Source: Trichinella spiralis (lineage: Eukaryota; Nematoda; Enoplea; Trichinellida; Trichinellidae). From it: a DNA stretch of 64,000 nt. Location of the stretch: contig CM012953.1 in assembly GCA_000181795.3 (NCBI GenBank), forward strand, positions 17,357,297 through 17,421,296. The letters run 5' to 3'. The position numbers were made by a program, and so were the translations under genes. The notes beneath the pieces are model-generated. The model did not search any database. It was not told where the DNA came from and saw only the letters and a program-made list of their open reading frames with translations. Positions 11,388-21,439 of the stretch are shown in pieces; within the stretch, counting starts at the first letter, position 1; every line of letters starts with the position of its first letter.

Positions 11388-11593
11388 TGTAGTAGACTTG
11401 CAGAGTAGTCGTACTACACTTTGTTATAGACAGTTAGTTTCTACAACTAACTGTCTTCTTTCGCGGCTAAATTTGAATTTCACAAATCTCGCTTTTCGTA
11501 TATGATAATCTCGAGTATATTTTATTGAATATACAATCAAACACAGGCAAAATACGAACGAAAGGAATCACAGCAACAACTCTCTCCCATGAT
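11388..11593 (-). repeat. Dispersed repeat copy A (LTR-like)
   Basis: This 206-base unit begins TGTAGTAGACTTGCAG on the plus strand and matches the unit at 14194-14389 over its whole length (shared blocks include AACTAACTGTCTTCTTTCGC, ATCTCGCTTTTCGTATAT and CACAGCAACAACTCTCTCCC). On the minus strand it carries an AATAAA polyadenylation-like signal in TTCAATAAAATATACTC and ends in ...CTACTACA, which is what the 3' part of a small LTR would look like. No internal element region is next to it, so it may be a solo LTR piece or a short non-autonomous repeat. Confidence 0.7.
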
Positions 11594-11714
11594 AATTTAC
11601 AAGGAGTGGGAGCAGATTTGTGTATGTATCTATAATCAGTAACGAACCGCGTTTTCTCCATTTTACCCCTTATCTGCTCTCTGTGCTTGACGTTTCTCTG
11701 ATTTGTCTTATTTC

Positions 11715-12239
11715 ATGGCTGACAATTTGCATTTGGTTTCAAATGAAAGAGATAATTACAATTTAATACATGAAGGAAGAGTTTACAATTTGAAACGTAC
11801 GAACATGGAAGATAAGCAGTGGGTTTGCCGTCGGGTAATTAATATAATTAATATTTTATCTAATATCTCATTTCTGTTCATTCAATTCAAGTTCATCATG
11901 TAGGTTAAAAAAGGATGCCGGGTTTCAATCCACGCGAACTTGGATGTGGACGCAGTCTTGCATTCTAATTCTCATGCAGATGATTGCACCCCTGACAGGG
12001 ACATCTTATATAAAATGGAGATGAAAACTTTTCTCAAGCGACGGGCAGCGGAGGAATTGAAGACCATTCCGCAGATTTACCACGAAGAAGCAAGCAGTGC
12101 ATCTGCTGATTTGGAAACTGCTGGTCAGTTTCCAACGTATAAAGTGTTAAAACTGCGATGTACAGAAAACGGGTATAAAAATTTCCAAGACTTCCGCCAA
12201 CTCGCCAGTAGCTGGAAATTCCACCACCCTGGCGAATGA
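11715..12239 (+). CDS. FLYWCH-type zinc finger protein, two exons
   Basis: Exon 1 (11715-11834) and exon 2 (11904-12239) join in frame across a 69-base GT..AG intron and give 151 residues. The N-terminal 75 residues form a FLYWCH zinc finger: LVSNERDNYNLIHEGRVYNL, the WVC cysteine at about residue 38, a second cysteine in GCRVSIHAN, then HSNSHADD with the two zinc-binding histidines. After it comes a helical segment like the linker that precedes MULE transposases in FLYWCH-MULE proteins (RRAAEELKTIPQIYHEE). The protein stops before any transposase. FLYWCH fingers bind DNA. It is either a small domesticated DNA-binding protein or the N-terminal remnant of a MULE. The open frame and clean intron favour a gene, but no expression can be inferred. 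Confidence 0.6.
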
Positions 12240-13043
12240 CGAAGTCTGGTAGCCGTTTTTTACTGCATAATAATGTATGTAATTCCATTTTAATATTTTG
12301 TACAGAAGATTACGTTATCTGATCATTCTGTCTGTTACCGGTATAATTATCATCGTTACATGAAAAGCCAATCCCAGGATGAAAGGCTACGTTGAAATGT
12401 ATTTCCAGGAATTGTGATTCGTTACTCCTGTACGATGTTGCATCCGTGACTTATTACATTTATATACTACTGCGTCGGAAAATTTCTAAGAAGCGTGTCG
12501 AAGCTGATGACATGCACGGTAATAAAGTTCAAAGTGAATGTTAAGAATTTGAAATTATGATAATTGAAATAATTTTCGTTGCTGTTCTGCTTTATGCAGC
12601 TGCCAGTGTTGTAACATTTAAGCATTTGATTTATAACTTTGACAATCAATTCTAATGCTATGATCATATAAATGAGAATTAAATGGAAATAATAATTTAA
12701 CAATTTTATTCTGAAACTGCAATTTGATATTTCAACTATCACTTTGCGAAATTCACTTTAAGCTGCGTTAAAGATTTTTTTGCAGCCATTTTATATTATA
12801 AATAACATGTTCAATTCATATTTTGTCAGAAATTAGTGCAAAACAGCGATTATTGAAATTAATTATTTAATAAAATAACAGCAGTATCATTTTCACATTC
12901 AAATAACAGTTTCAGATTTTATACATTATATTGAGTTGAGAGTAATCAAAAATTTTTTAAGATAATTTAGTATGAAACATAAGAATATAATAAAAATAAT
13001 AATAAATAAGCGGATGAATAGTAGAAAAGAGTGATGATGATGG
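12240..13043. other. AT-rich intergenic stretch
   Basis: Separates the FLYWCH gene and the REEP gene (3' end at 13044). I see only AT-rich sequence and one noise reading frame on the minus strand. Confidence 0.5.
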
Positions 13044-13538
13044 TTATTCTGCAGTCATTTCTACAGCAGTAGTACAGCCAGATATAAATTCACTGTAGCG
13101 GGATTGGAAAAACTTTTCATACAATGTTGCAGCTCCAAGGCAGCTAGGAGTGAAAAGCCAAACAAAGAAAATGCATTTCAGCGGCCAATAGATTGGTATA
13201 ATGAAAGATATGCATTCAGCAAAATAATCAACAAGTCGAGAGACGCCAAAAATCACCCAATAAGTCATCCACTGCTTACAGTTGACGTTTTCACTTGATT
13301 GCATCTCAATTAATGTCTTCATTGCTGGATAACCAATGCATATGCAATTGCACAACAATCCTGCACCAGGGCTAACAATCAAAAGCACACAAATTACAAT
13401 AGCTAACAATATCGCAGCTTGGTAACGACTTTTGCCAGTTTTTTGTTCAAATTTAGCAAACAGTTTTCCAACCAATCTGCTTTCATCATCGATAACGTTC
13501 CAAATATCATTGCAAATATTTTGAAAAATTTGGGCCAT
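13044..13538 (-). CDS. REEP/TB2/DP1/HVA22 family ER-shaping protein
   Basis: A single-exon gene of 164 residues beginning at the ATG at 13536-13538. It has the TB2/DP1/HVA22 fold: a hydrophobic hairpin (RYQAAILLAIVICVLLIVSP), the family signature GYPAMKTLIEMQS (G-Y-P-x-x-x-S-x-x-A-type motif), then WMTYWVIFGVSRLVDYF (W-L-x-Y-W-V-V-x-x-x-F-type motif), a further hydrophobic hairpin and the PIYWPLKCIFFVWLF block. These proteins (REEP5/6, Yop1) bend membranes of tubular endoplasmic reticulum through paired hairpins. Length is close to the usual 180 residues. No introns are visible, unlike most neighbours. Confidence 0.9.
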   Translation of the reverse strand: MAQIFQNICNDIWNVIDDESRLVGKLFAKFEQKTGKSRYQAAILLAIVICVLLIVSPGAGLLCNCICIGYPAMKTLIEMQSSENVNCKQWMTYWVIFGVSRLVDYFAECISFIIPIYWPLKCIFFVWLFTPSCLGAATLYEKFFQSRYSEFISGCTTAVEMTAE

Positions 13539-14193
13539 TTTTCAAGCAATCAACAACCAACAAGCAGTCAGGTTGAAGCAAGCAAAGCAAACTAATTAGT
13601 GTTTCATATAGTTATCCGTATTGTTTCAAACTTTAAAATAAACTAATTTTACTTTTAAATTTAAAATTTTTCCGATCTTTAAAAGTTTTTGTTTAAAGAT
13701 ATTAAACATCTACATTATTTACTTAAATAACATATAAATGTATTTATAAAAATGATAAAATTGCAGTTATGAAAATTAATAATCACTCATTTATCCATTT
13801 GAATCAGTTTTTTTCATTTGAAAAGTGCCTATGTTTAACGCCTGATAATTACGTATTAATCCAAATTGTGTGATTTTGATTATGAAAAGTTCATGTCAAT
13901 GATTTGGCACACGCTAATTGTACTTTTTCGAAAAGACGAAAAAGAATAATGGCATATTTCAGTGAATGCGTCAGTTGTACGATGAGAATTTATAATTAAT
14001 TGCTGAACATCTGTGTATTTGTCATGGTATTTAATTTTGCCATATGAAAATTTCAGAATAACATTCTGTAATTGGTGTTTTTAAATATTTTTTCAATTTG
14101 TATCTTTTCACATAAATTCGTCTTATAAATAAATGCTTATTTTATTAGAATAGGTGTTTTCAATGTAAATGGAGTATTAAGCTGAAAAGATCT
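13539..14193. other. AT-rich intergenic stretch
   Basis: Presumed promoter side of the REEP gene. AT-rich, no reading frame or repeat recognised before the dispersed repeat copy B. Confidence 0.45.
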
Positions 14194-14389
14194 TGTAGTA
14201 GACTTGCAGGGTAATCGTACTACAGTTTATTATAGACAATTAGGTTCTGCAACTAACTGTCTTCTTTCGCGGTTAAATATGAATTTCACAAAATCTCGCT
14301 TTTCGTATATTCATATTTTATTGAACATACAATGAAACACAGGCAAAGTAGGAAGGAAAAGAATCACAGCAACAACTCTCTCCCACGAT
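14194..14389 (-). repeat. Dispersed repeat copy B (LTR-like)
   Basis: Same orientation as copy A at 11388 and clearly similar over about 200 bases, with scattered substitutions and small indels. It is followed by an AACAACTGTT...AACAGTTGTT inverted repeat (about 14398-14450) that copy A lacks. The two copies flank the FLYWCH and REEP genes. Confidence 0.7.
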
Positions 14390-14812
14390 CTGAACGCAAC
14401 AACTGTTTATGTTGTTGTTCTCTGGTTCAATAACGACAACAGTTGTTTCTTTTCCCAGTAAACAACGACATCTGTTCCAATAAATCGATCACAAATGCTG
14501 ACAGAGTAACAGCTTAATAATGTACGCTATTGATGTTGGAATTTAGGTCAAGTCAGATTGAATATCTAAAAATATCACTCGAAGCGTAGGATTTTACATG
14601 GGTAAAGGAAAAATAATTTACAGTTTAAAATTATTACTACTGCTATATTTTAATTATAAAAAATACATTATATTAAAAATTTTGATTTAGAAAGCTTACT
14701 TTAGCAAAAATACAGTATTAATGCTTGCTTGCTTTTTATACTGTAAAATGGTAATTGTGATTTGACCAACAGTTACAATTAAATCGACTGTTCTACTTTT
14801 GTTCAAGCAGAA

Positions 14813-15426
14813 ATGTCCAATTTCAGCCCCGCCCTTTGCAAACGTTTGAAAATTCAGGGACGATGCTTTAAAAGCAATCCAAAAGTTCCACTGTCAAACA
14901 CCGCGAAGCATATTTCAGAAATTGAAAATGCTGCAGAGTCTGTTCATGTTGACCTTGACGGAACTAAAACTGAGAATAGAAAAATGGAAAATACACGAAA
15001 TAATTTGCCCAATGAGAACACTAGTTCCAGTGTGTCAACAATAGACAACAATATGCAAATGCAATCAAAGTTGAGAGAAAATCAAGGTGAGGAAAATTTA
15101 ATCAGAGAAAGGATTAAAAAGAAGAATGAAAAGTTAAGACGTCTGCGTTTAGTGGAGCATTATCGATCAACGGTACTTTCATCTTATTGTATTGCTGCTA
15201 ATGTGTTCTTTTTTTCCATTATTCATAAAATAATGTACATTTTCAGAAAGATTTTGTCGAACTGGACAAATTGTCGAAAAAGTGGTTGGCTGCATCACAA
15301 AACGCTGCACAAAGTTTATGGGACGCACTTCCCACTCCGAAACCATCAATGGCTGATTTTTTGAAAAGTATGAACATCGATCTTAATTTAATACAGTATA
15401 ATGAAACAGAAGATCAGTTTTACTGA
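14813..15426 (+). CDS. SFR1: SFR1/MEI5-like recombination accessory protein
   Basis: Two exons, 14813-15172 and 15247-15426, join in phase 0 to give 179 residues. The N-terminal half is polar and low-complexity with a short basic RCFKSNPKVPLS patch. A basic coiled coil follows (about residues 90-120, RERIKKKNEKLRRLRLVEHY). The second exon has the family C-terminus: a helix with LDKLSKKWLAASQNA, then MADFLKSMNIDLNLIQYNET ending EDQFY. This matches SFR1/Mei5, whose C-terminal part ends in a I/L-D-x-x-L-x-x-Y-N-x-x-E-x-x-F pattern and binds Swi5 to stimulate Rad51 strand exchange. Human SFR1 is longer in its disordered N-terminus. The call rests on the C-terminal pattern, length and coiled coil. 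It converges with the next gene, with about 300 bases between ends. Confidence 0.75.
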
Positions 15427-15728
15427 AATGCAACATATGCATCTGCTTTCACAGTCCGGTTTGTTTTTATTGATTTTTATTAAATTTTTCATTAGTTTAT
15501 TTTTTAATAAAATTCCGACCTATGATTGTTCATTTTTAATAATGAGAAAAAGTCAAGAAAGTGTTTAATTGTAAATGCTTAAATCGTTTTTTAATCAAAA
15601 TCCTCTGCAGCAATTTAATTTCACATTAACATTCAACAAAAGAAAAACAGTGTTGCATTTACCTTTTTCTTTACAGTAATTATAATGCCAGTAAATAAGA
15701 GTGAATTTTCATCCCAGCAAAGAAAAGA

Positions 15729-16364
15729 TTAACTTATAATTAAACTCTGCACATCTCGAAGCGATACCGTAGTTTCGCCAGTATAAAAGTATAATGGATC
15801 GCTTTCAAATGAAACTGGCAAACCGTCCGCACTCTTCAATATACCGTGTTTAGTAAACCATTGTTTCATCGATTCACTGTTGCGAAACTGCAATCTCACA
15901 GCGTTGGCCGGATTCAAGAATGTCACATATTGCGGGCGGGGTACGTTTGACCGATCTTGAACGATCACCGTACTGCAGCATGGACATACACCATCGCATT
16001 GAAAACCCAGAAATGCTTGCTCATTTTCCAAGTCCACTTCACAACGGTGAACACGACATCGGGCCATCACCAGACAAGAATGGAGATTTTTTACACCAAC
16101 ATTTACTTCTTCAATTAATTTCGCTTTCTCCATTTCTAATTGTTTTTGCTCATTATGCAAACGATCCAACTCTTCTTTTCTGTATTTTAGTACTTCCACT
16201 TGCTCTTGATCATCGATGGCATCTTCCAAAAATAAATCTTGATACAAGCAAGAGTTTGAATCATCCTCTGATAATGGGTCATCAACTTCATCGTTTCTTT
16301 TCAAATTATCTTCATTTTTACACTCAGGCGTAATTGAACCTCTTGATCTGGATTTTTCTTCCAT
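15729..16364 (-). CDS. Unknown protein with coiled coil and Cys-rich centre
   Basis: A 211-residue single reading frame using the ATG at 16364. An AAACAG acceptor-like site lies just upstream, so a further 5' exon is possible. Residues 1-50 are acidic and Ser-rich. About 55-95 form a coiled coil (RKEELDRLHNEQKQLEMEKA). Around 95-135 is a Cys/His-rich segment, LHSCLVMARCRVHRCEVDLE and CDGVCPCCS, which could bind zinc. The C-terminal part (about 140-211) is a compact-looking region with NPANAVRLQFRNSESMKQWF and YFYTGETTVSLRDVQSL. I do not recognise a family. The codon pattern and steady composition suggest a real gene and not a pseudogene. Confidence 0.65.
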   Translation of the reverse strand: MEEKSRSRGSITPECKNEDNLKRNDEVDDPLSEDDSNSCLYQDLFLEDAIDDQEQVEVLKYRKEELDRLHNEQKQLEMEKAKLIEEVNVGVKNLHSCLVMARCRVHRCEVDLENEQAFLGFQCDGVCPCCSTVIVQDRSNVPRPQYVTFLNPANAVRLQFRNSESMKQWFTKHGILKSADGLPVSFESDPLYFYTGETTVSLRDVQSLIIS

Positions 16365-16599
16365 AATATCAACCTGTTTAAGAGCTTTCAAACATTAACA
16401 TAAGTAAATTTTAATGGCAATAACGTTTTATGCCCGTAAAGAGTGAATTTCGATCGACAAGCAATTTTTAAAATGTACAGTATCTAATTTTCAAGTATGA
16501 TTGCGACGAATTTTTTTATTATCATTTTCAGTTTTGCTGTATTATGCTTTTTATTTAATTTTATTTCTTAAACTTTTCTGATTAAGCAATAAAAAAATA

Positions 16600-16917
16600 A
16601 TAGTTTGTCGGTTGGCAGTTGTGGCGCAACATGCAAATTGTTGTCAAAACGGAATAGTCGGCTTCGTGCGAAATTTTCACCGCCTTGCTTGTTTTCTTTA
16701 TTCAGACAGAATACGACTTGGTTCTATGAGTTTGATGAATATGATGCATATATCTATGTCAGAAATTATTCGCGTCTCTCGTCACATCAGATGAATTGGT
16801 AAAGGCGATTTTAGTACGAAGGTAAATGATAAATTGTCCATAACAGAAGTTGTTAAGCTAAAATTAAGATGACCAGTAAGAAAAGGCGGTGAAAATTTAG
16901 TCCGAAGTAGATTTAAT
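16600..16917 (-). mobile_element. hAT transposon fragment related to the 58.5 kb copy
   Basis: The reverse complement of this stretch aligns with the left noncoding arm of the hAT element at 58465-61302, from about 58555 to 58835. Shared blocks include CTGGTCATCTTA/TTTTAGCTTAAC, ATCAAACTCATAGAAC, ACAAGCAA and GCGGTGAAAATTTCGC. Identity looks like 75-85 percent by eye. The short reading frames of 60-65 codons over this stretch have no ATG start and are therefore not genes. The fragment has neither terminal repeat nor transposase. At about 16917 it joins a MULE fragment. Confidence 0.8.
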
Positions 16918-17115
16918 TACGAAACAGCCTCGGACGCAGATGTTGAGAAATGAATCTTGTATGAGAGACATCAGCACTATTTCCAAGTCAAAAATGAATG
17001 CATTCAGCCGAAAGACGACTTCCAAATGGGACGCTTTAGCTAATATCGTCTGAAAAATTTGCTGGTAAGTGTCTTTATTTTCTGCTAAACAGTATAACAC
17101 AGGTAGTTGTTTGCT
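16918..17115 (-). mobile_element. MULE transposase fragment (FLYWCH-MULE type)
   Basis: Minus-strand reading frame with LPVLYCLAENKDTYQQIFQT, then a D/E-containing IFDLEIVLMSLIQDSF and CVRGCFVIKST, which match in order the MULE transposase core (LP-V-Y-x-L-x-x-N-K, the FDFE helix with the catalytic acid, and RGC-F-F-H). The final CFFH motif appears as CFVI, so the catalytic region is altered. Only about 65 residues remain. It abuts the hAT fragment on the left. A related N-terminal FLYWCH finger stands 5 kb away on the other strand. Confidence 0.65.
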
Positions 17116-17134
17116 AAATATTATAATGTTCTGA

Positions 17135-17395
17135 ATGTTCTATAAATATGTTCTGAAAGTTGTGCTCCAATTCAAAATATGGTTTCAGTCAGGAGTCCGC
17201 ATTATCATCCATGGTAAAAATCGTCGCATGGCAACCTTTTCCAGACTGTTAACTTGCGTTCAGCAAAAGCTTGCATTCAATCTTGGACATGATTTCCCTC
17301 ATCTCTTCTGTATGACAAATGAATATGAGCAAATGATGCGAATGTATTGGAAGCAGATTAATTGGCCACCAATTTCCAAACTGGTTGGCATTTAA
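17135..17395 (+). pseudogene. Orphan exon-like fragment, unknown
   Basis: From about 17192 (after a TTTCAG acceptor-like site) to a TAA at 17395 the plus strand reads VRIIIHGKNRRMATFSRLLT, then QQKLAFNLGHDFPHLFCMTN and a Trp-rich end WKQINWPPISKLVGI. The composition is coding-like and the spacing of hydrophobic residues faintly recalls a doublecortin-type ubiquitin fold (V-x-V-x-x-N-G, F-x-x-L-L-x-x-x-x-x-K-L, L-F/Y), but this is not secure. Upstream sequence is transposon debris, so if this was the last exon of a gene, its earlier exons are not next to it. It may be a displaced exon or a host pseudogene. Confidence 0.35.
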
Positions 17396-18848
17396 TCACC
17401 TGACTTTTTTGTTATAAATTTGCGTAATCAGCTATGTTTCTCATATAGTTAGTTTATCGTTTATGCGTTCTCGGCTGTTGCAGTTAGGCTTTTATATTCT
17501 GCATTTACTTAGGAATTATATTTTAAAATGTGTTTTATTGCCGTAGACATGTTTCGATTGATGAGACTACCCTTGGTATAAAGTGTGTATTTATTTCCCT
17601 TATTTAAAACCAACAACAAACTATTGTTGTCGACCGTGAATTTGTGTTTTTGTATTTTGAGAAAATGATGTTAAGATTGATGAAATGTAAATTACCTTAA
17701 AATGTATGCAGTTAAAAAAAGTATTAAGTCCTAATTGTACTGTTTGGTGAGAAATTAATTAAAAGCCCTTTGCTGGTTTGTAAAAAAGACGCAAATGTGA
17801 GAAATGGTGCACTTTATATACAAATTCATAGCAATGAAAATGAAATATCTTTTTAAATCTGCGGCAATTGCATATGAAAATTTGTAAATGGTCTTTTTGA
17901 AACTTTTTTGAAGAATCAACAAAATGCAACAGCGAAGCAGTAGACAAGTCAAAAAACTCTGCATTCATCAAAAAACCGGGAGTTCAAAATTTACTGCACA
18001 ATTTTGCATTCTATATAATGTACTATATATTTAATTTGATTTGATTTATTAATCATTTCTTATACGTTTACGATAATTTATTGACGCAGACATTTTTGCA
18101 CTTGTAAATAAGGTTGTTTAGCTACTGGCATCATAGCTGCATTGCGCAGTGTATTCTTGTTGTAGCAACACAGTGTAATTGTTCATTTCTTTATGCATGA
18201 CAAAAACAAACCTGAATTGTTCAATATCAGTAATAATAATTTAGTAATAAATATTTTAAAACGTTGCACTTAACGTAAAACACTGCTTTTTGTTGACTGG
18301 AATTATGCATTTACTTTATTGTATGAAGCAAATGGGAGTTGAATTGTAAAATTCTGCATAACAAATCGATGGCATCATAAACATTGTTTTAACAATGTTT
18401 CTAGTAATAATTAACCCACCTGCTGTTGAAATGTATGTTACTGGATAAGTAATTTATGTTTAAAACAAATAAATGCATAACGCTTGCAAAAACATGACAT
18501 CCATGAAATTTTAAAATAATTGTACATTGCACGCAAAAATAAAATGAAATCAAATAAACGTGATTGAGGTTTAAATAAAATTTATTTACTTCAAATGAGA
18601 AAGTTGGTAAGTTAATTATTTATTAGTGAGTACGTATGTAATAATGATATAATGGTAGTTTTTCAAAATATTTGCAAAAATACACGTAAGTCACTTGAAA
18701 CATCAATTTGCAAAGCTGCAATCTATAAATTCAAATACATACTAATATATATATGTATAATTTACTGTTCAAATAAATGCAAGTATAAAAGTAGGCAAAG
18801 TATTGCATTTTCTCAGTTTCAATCTATAATATAATCGTAGTGCAGAAA
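17396..18848. other. AT-rich intergenic stretch upstream of cystatin-like gene
   Basis: No gene recognised. Minus-strand frames at 17755-17971 are noise in two overlapping frames. A short TATATATA run lies near 18749, about 100 bases before the ATG of the next gene. Confidence 0.5.
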
Positions 18849-20335
18849 ATGAAGTTGATGTACTGCATGTTAGTGGTCCTTTTTCTTGCATTTAATGAAG
18901 CTCAGGTAAAACTGTAATGCAAATATTCAGATATGAGTTTTAGTATTATTATGATTAGAATGTATTATAAAATAATTAAATTAACACTGGTTCAGTACAT
19001 TTGAAAATTTTCTGTAACTTACAAACGTTCTTATCAATTGCATTATTCTTATTGTAATCTATTTATTTATACATTAAATTGAAAAAAATAGTTTAAAATG
19101 GTAAAAAAATTCAATGTCAAATTTTCATATAACATTATATATATATATATATATTCAAAAAAATTTTTACTATTCTATACGTTTGTAAAATAAGTAATAA
19201 GAATTTAATTATATTAAAGCAAATTGATTACATCAAAAGAGCACAAGATGCATTATTTTTGTGGAATTGGAATCGACCAGATCCATATAAAAAGATAATC
19301 ACTGTCAGAAATCGTCGTATCGAGGGAACAAGAATTATTTTTGGCGTTGATTTGCAAGACACTGTTTGCATCGCTTCACAAGTAGGTTTCCCTAATATTA
19401 AAGGAATTTATTCCAATGAACATTCATTTGCTTTTATTTAAAATTTTAGGTAAGAGTTTATTCATATGACGATATGGTGAGGGTGTGTCCACCTAGACAA
19501 GGATCCCGAATCAAATATTGTGCAATCTACTATGAAATGGGAGACATTCGAACAACGCAAGTGTATTGTGAATCAGACAGAGAACTTGTGCTGGTTGCGG
19601 TAAGACATTTATTTTGCAATGTATTTGAATATTTCAAAAGATTATTCAATTAAATTTAAGTGTAAAAAATATTTGCTTTTCTATTTCAATATTTTACATT
19701 ATTTATAAAATGCTAGAATAGCATTCAGTGCTATTTCAATTTGATTATCAAAAGAACAAACAGAAATTTGTTTCAAAAATGAAAGAATTACGTTAAAAGG
19801 TTGCAGTTGATTTTCTCAAAAAAAATAATATTTTTATCAGTGATAATTAATTTTTAAAATCAGTCGTTAACTTTATTTCGTTGAATTTGATATTATTCGT
19901 GTGCATTTTCTTGTTATTATTAGGAAGGAGGGCGTTCTGATCCAGAAATCGGAGGGACAGGAGGAACCATAAAGTATGATGTTTCTCATCAAGACTTTCA
20001 AGATATAGTTCGAAGAGGCGTGTTTGAATGGGATAAAAAGAGGAATGATGGAAAGTATCATCTTGTGAAACATGTCATTGAAGGTTCGCGTAGTGGAATA
20101 CTGAGCAGTTTTCAAATTGTTTTGGATGATGCATCTTGCCCCGTCAGAACAGTAAGTGTATTTATTGTTCATATCAAACGAACAATCAGATTCATTACAT
20201 GCGTTGTGGTATTTCAAGAGTGTGTTTGATAACTACCAAGATGTCTACAGACGTTGCGCTGGACAGGGACTTTCCAGGCAGTGTGTACTTGAATTCAGAT
20301 ATCTGGATGAGAAAAACTCTGAAGTTCGCTGCTAA
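18849..20335 (+). CDS. Secreted protein with two tandem cystatin-like domains
   Basis: Five exons (18849-18905, 19220-19381, 19450-19599, 19924-20151, 20219-20335), all joining in phase 0, give 237 residues. Residues 1-19 are a signal peptide (MKLMYCMLVVLFLAFNEAQ). Two cystatin-like repeats follow. Each has an N-terminal helix (DYIKRAQDALFLW; HQDFQDIVRRGVFEWDKK), then the edge strand and hairpin where cystatins carry Q-x-V-x-G (here RNRRIEGTRIIFGVDL and VKHVIEGSRSGILSSF), then a Cys pair per repeat (CPPRQGSRIKYC and RRCAGQGLSRQC with an earlier C). A GG-containing linker (EIGGTGGTI) sits between them, near the conserved cystatin N-terminal Gly. The architecture recalls the multi-cystatin-like secreted proteins of Trichinella. 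The inhibitory loop is not canonical in either repeat, so protease inhibition is uncertain. Exons correspond roughly to half-domains. Confidence 0.75.
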
Positions 20336-21187
20336 AATTATTATGTAGAAAGCAAAAATATCTATACAAAACTATTTAAATATGTAAGACTAAAAAATAC
20401 ATTTTTGTAATAATAGCCTTTCATTAAAGGTGATTTTACAACGGCAGTTGAAAATCACTGACTGCAATTATTATATGTATTTTTTTTTAATATTATCTAT
20501 CATTGTGTTCAAAATGAAAGAAAATAAAATGATATGAAACAAAACACATTTCGTTACACAGACAATTTAAATTTATTTGCATTTTAAGTGAATGAAAAAT
20601 AAAATTTTTCTAAAATAACGCATCATTTTCATTTTTAAATTCAAAAATCCAAAAGCAAGCAAAATTGCTTTCTTCGAATGAAATTTGTAATACACAAGAA
20701 TTGCAATTGCAAACACTTCGCCCCTTTTAGAATGCGCATATTGCTGAATGAAATAAAATTGCTTATTTTCAAACTTGCATGCTACTGCCATGTTTGTCGT
20801 ATAAATTAATCAAAAAAAACAACAACAAATAATAATAATAATAAGCATTCGCTTTATTTTTTATTATTTATCATTGTTTGCACATTTTCAAAACAAACAA
20901 ATGCAAAATGTTGAGCATTCAAGAATTAAAAATTGACGCAATTTATGATTTGAAAAATTTATGAAACAGTCGTCGGCTTTGTCAACACAAACGTCGCCGT
21001 ATTTGTCAGTTATTGAAAAAATAAATGATCAAAAACAATGAACAAACAATTCAACAACTGCAAATGTATTTTTTTTAAATAAACAATAAAGCATTAAACA
21101 GAAAAAATTGATTTTGCCGGGCATCATTTGTTGATTCATCTTCTTCTTCATTTCGGTGTGACCAAAAAACAAACAAACAAACATTGT
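20336..21187. other. 3' intergenic stretch between convergent genes
   Basis: Lies between the ends of the cystatin-like gene and PDK1. AT-rich. A minus-strand frame at 20573-20791 has no recognisable content. Short CAACAA and AATAAT runs only. Confidence 0.5.
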
Positions 21188-21395
21188 TTATCGCTTTCCG
21201 TTTTTGAAATATTGATTGTGCAATTGTTCAATAGCTTTGCACCAATCAAGACAATGACCAGTCGGATCTTCTAAGTAGTAAGTTCGGTTTGGCTATAAGA
21301 AAAAAAATAAAAAGAATAATATTAAGCAAATTATCAAAAATGTCCACTTGCAATCAATGCTTCAGTGTTGTAATAATCAAGTGTTAAAAAAAAAC

Positions 21396-21439
<44 letters not shown>

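Noticed and set aside
14398-14470. AACAACTGTT inverted repeat as transposon ends
   Set aside because: The arms are only about 10 bases, the loop is short, and no duplication flanks it.
16605-16802. Two overlapping plus-strand reading frames of 60-65 codons
   Set aside because: They have no ATG start and overlap a stretch that aligns in reverse with noncoding DNA of the hAT element.
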